A stretch of 64,000 nucleotides of DNA from Pyropia yezoensis. Lineage: Eukaryota; Rhodophyta; Bangiophyceae; Bangiales; Bangiaceae. The DNA lies in the NCBI GenBank assembly GCA_009829735.1, contig CM020619.1, forward strand, positions 30,959,751-31,023,750, written 5' to 3'. Positions 63,688-64,000 of this stretch are shown here, piece after piece (positions within the stretch are counted from its first letter, which is position 1; each line of letters starts with the position of its first letter). The position numbers were made by a program, and so were the translations under genes. The notes below the pieces were generated by a model. That model ran no database searches. It was not told the DNA's origin and saw only the letters and a program-made list of their open reading frames with translations.

Positions 63688-63692
63688 CTCTT
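63688..63692. repeat. Target site duplication, right copy (CTCTT)
   Basis: Matches 49506-49510 and marks the outer edge of element 2. Confidence 0.95.
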
Positions 63693-64000
63693 CAAACCGG
63701 TGCTCCTACCTCCTCGCTCGGAGACCAAGGTTCAAGCAACGACCCGGATTGCAGGTCAATGCCTGATCTACGGACGCAAGGAATTTCTGGCGAAACACCG
63801 GTTATACTTGGCCCATGGACATCACAAGAAGGTAGAAAGGCACACCCCGTTCTCGGTGCTGATCGCCAACGTGAGCCGGAAGCCAATAACCCTCGCCAAG
63901 GGCACCCGAGTTGGTACAGCAGAGCCTTACCGGGGGTCCGCCCGTGCTATGAGCAAGGAAGACCTCTTGAACCTGCAACAAGAGCTGGCATCCAACTTGA
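63688..64000 (+). CDS. Element 1 pol, continuation after nested insertion
   Basis: Taking one CTCTT copy, the protease frame that ended at 49510 continues here without a stop to base 64000. It encodes a basic linker and a beta-rich spacer (VERHTPFSVLIANVSRKPI) as found between Gypsy protease and RT. RT itself begins beyond the window. Confidence 0.75.

Larger units (their letters stand above)
46358..64000 (+). mobile_element. Ty3/Gypsy LTR retrotransposon, element 1 (host of nested insertion, 3' end outside window)
   Basis: The element is plus-strand. A 571-bp 5' LTR (46358-46928) is followed by a PBS, a leader, gag (47140-48900, with one in-frame stop) and a protease segment in the -1 frame. 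At 49510 the protease frame is cut by element 2. It resumes at 63688, after one CTCTT copy, and stays open to the window end. The post-insertion part includes LLPPRSETKV and ANVSRKPITLAKGTRVGT, typical of the spacer between Gypsy protease and reverse transcriptase. RT, RNase H, integrase and the 3' LTR lie beyond base 64000. Gag is clearly homologous to that of element 2. Confidence 0.85.

Noticed and set aside
1..64000. tRNA, rRNA or other structured RNA genes
   Set aside because: None was recognised by eye; a covariance-model search would be needed to exclude them.

Overview
The window is nuclear DNA of a photosynthetic eukaryote with a very GC-rich genome. Single-copy genes carry long Ala/Gly/Pro runs and homopolymer C/G tracts. 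Introns are few and short (about 180-250 bp, GT-AG). One gene encodes a plastid-type SOQ1-like protein and another an alpha-carbonic anhydrase. Gene style, GC content, intron scarcity and retroelement load best fit a bangiophyte red alga (Porphyra/Pyropia type). That is an inference, not proof.

Host genes, left to right: an incomplete low-complexity protein (2-4459, +); a broken PIF/Harbinger transposase (5052-5714, -); a SOQ1/NHLRC2-like thioredoxin-NHL membrane protein (7136-9898, -) divergent from an NmrA-type NAD(P)-binding protein (10705-11577, +); a GlmU-type nucleotidyltransferase (12073-13281, -). From about 14 to 32 kb the DNA is less GC-rich and repeat-laden. It holds an intron-split unknown protein (15083-17611, -), a tandem-BRCT protein (21264-22649, -), a SET-domain protein (24915-25700, -), a 123-bp tandem repeat (26051-26510) and a two-exon, 1276-residue transposase-like gene (27461-31468, -). 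Housekeeping genes resume with the checkpoint clamp subunit RAD1 (32763-34355, +), alpha-carbonic anhydrase (35297-36172, -), exosome subunit RRP40 (40031-40928, +, frame broken at two homopolymers) and a FAD monooxygenase (42048-43790, -). The spacers at 38-46 kb carry transposon scraps and several perfect or near-perfect palindromes.

The right end (46358-64000) is a nest of two Ty3/Gypsy LTR retrotransposons. Element 1 (+) starts with a 571-bp LTR and carries gag and protease. Element 2, on the minus strand, is inserted into the element 1 protease region. It has identical 539-bp LTRs (49511-50049 and 63149-63687), a CTCTT target duplication, PBS, polypurine tract, gag, and pol with protease, RT, RNase H, integrase and a chromodomain. 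Both elements place the slippery heptamer GGGAAAC immediately before the gag stop, with pol in the -1 frame. In element 2 this is followed by a stem and a possible pseudoknot. Element 2 also carries a roughly 638-codon ORF in antisense orientation between pol and the 3' LTR, with its own leader of about 1 kb; I do not recognise its product.

A run of exactly 500 N (54239-54738) is flanked by two copies of the same 3445-bp sequence. The copies differ mainly by homopolymer-length changes, so this is very probably an unmerged contig overlap and not biology. If so, element 2 is really about 10.2 kb.
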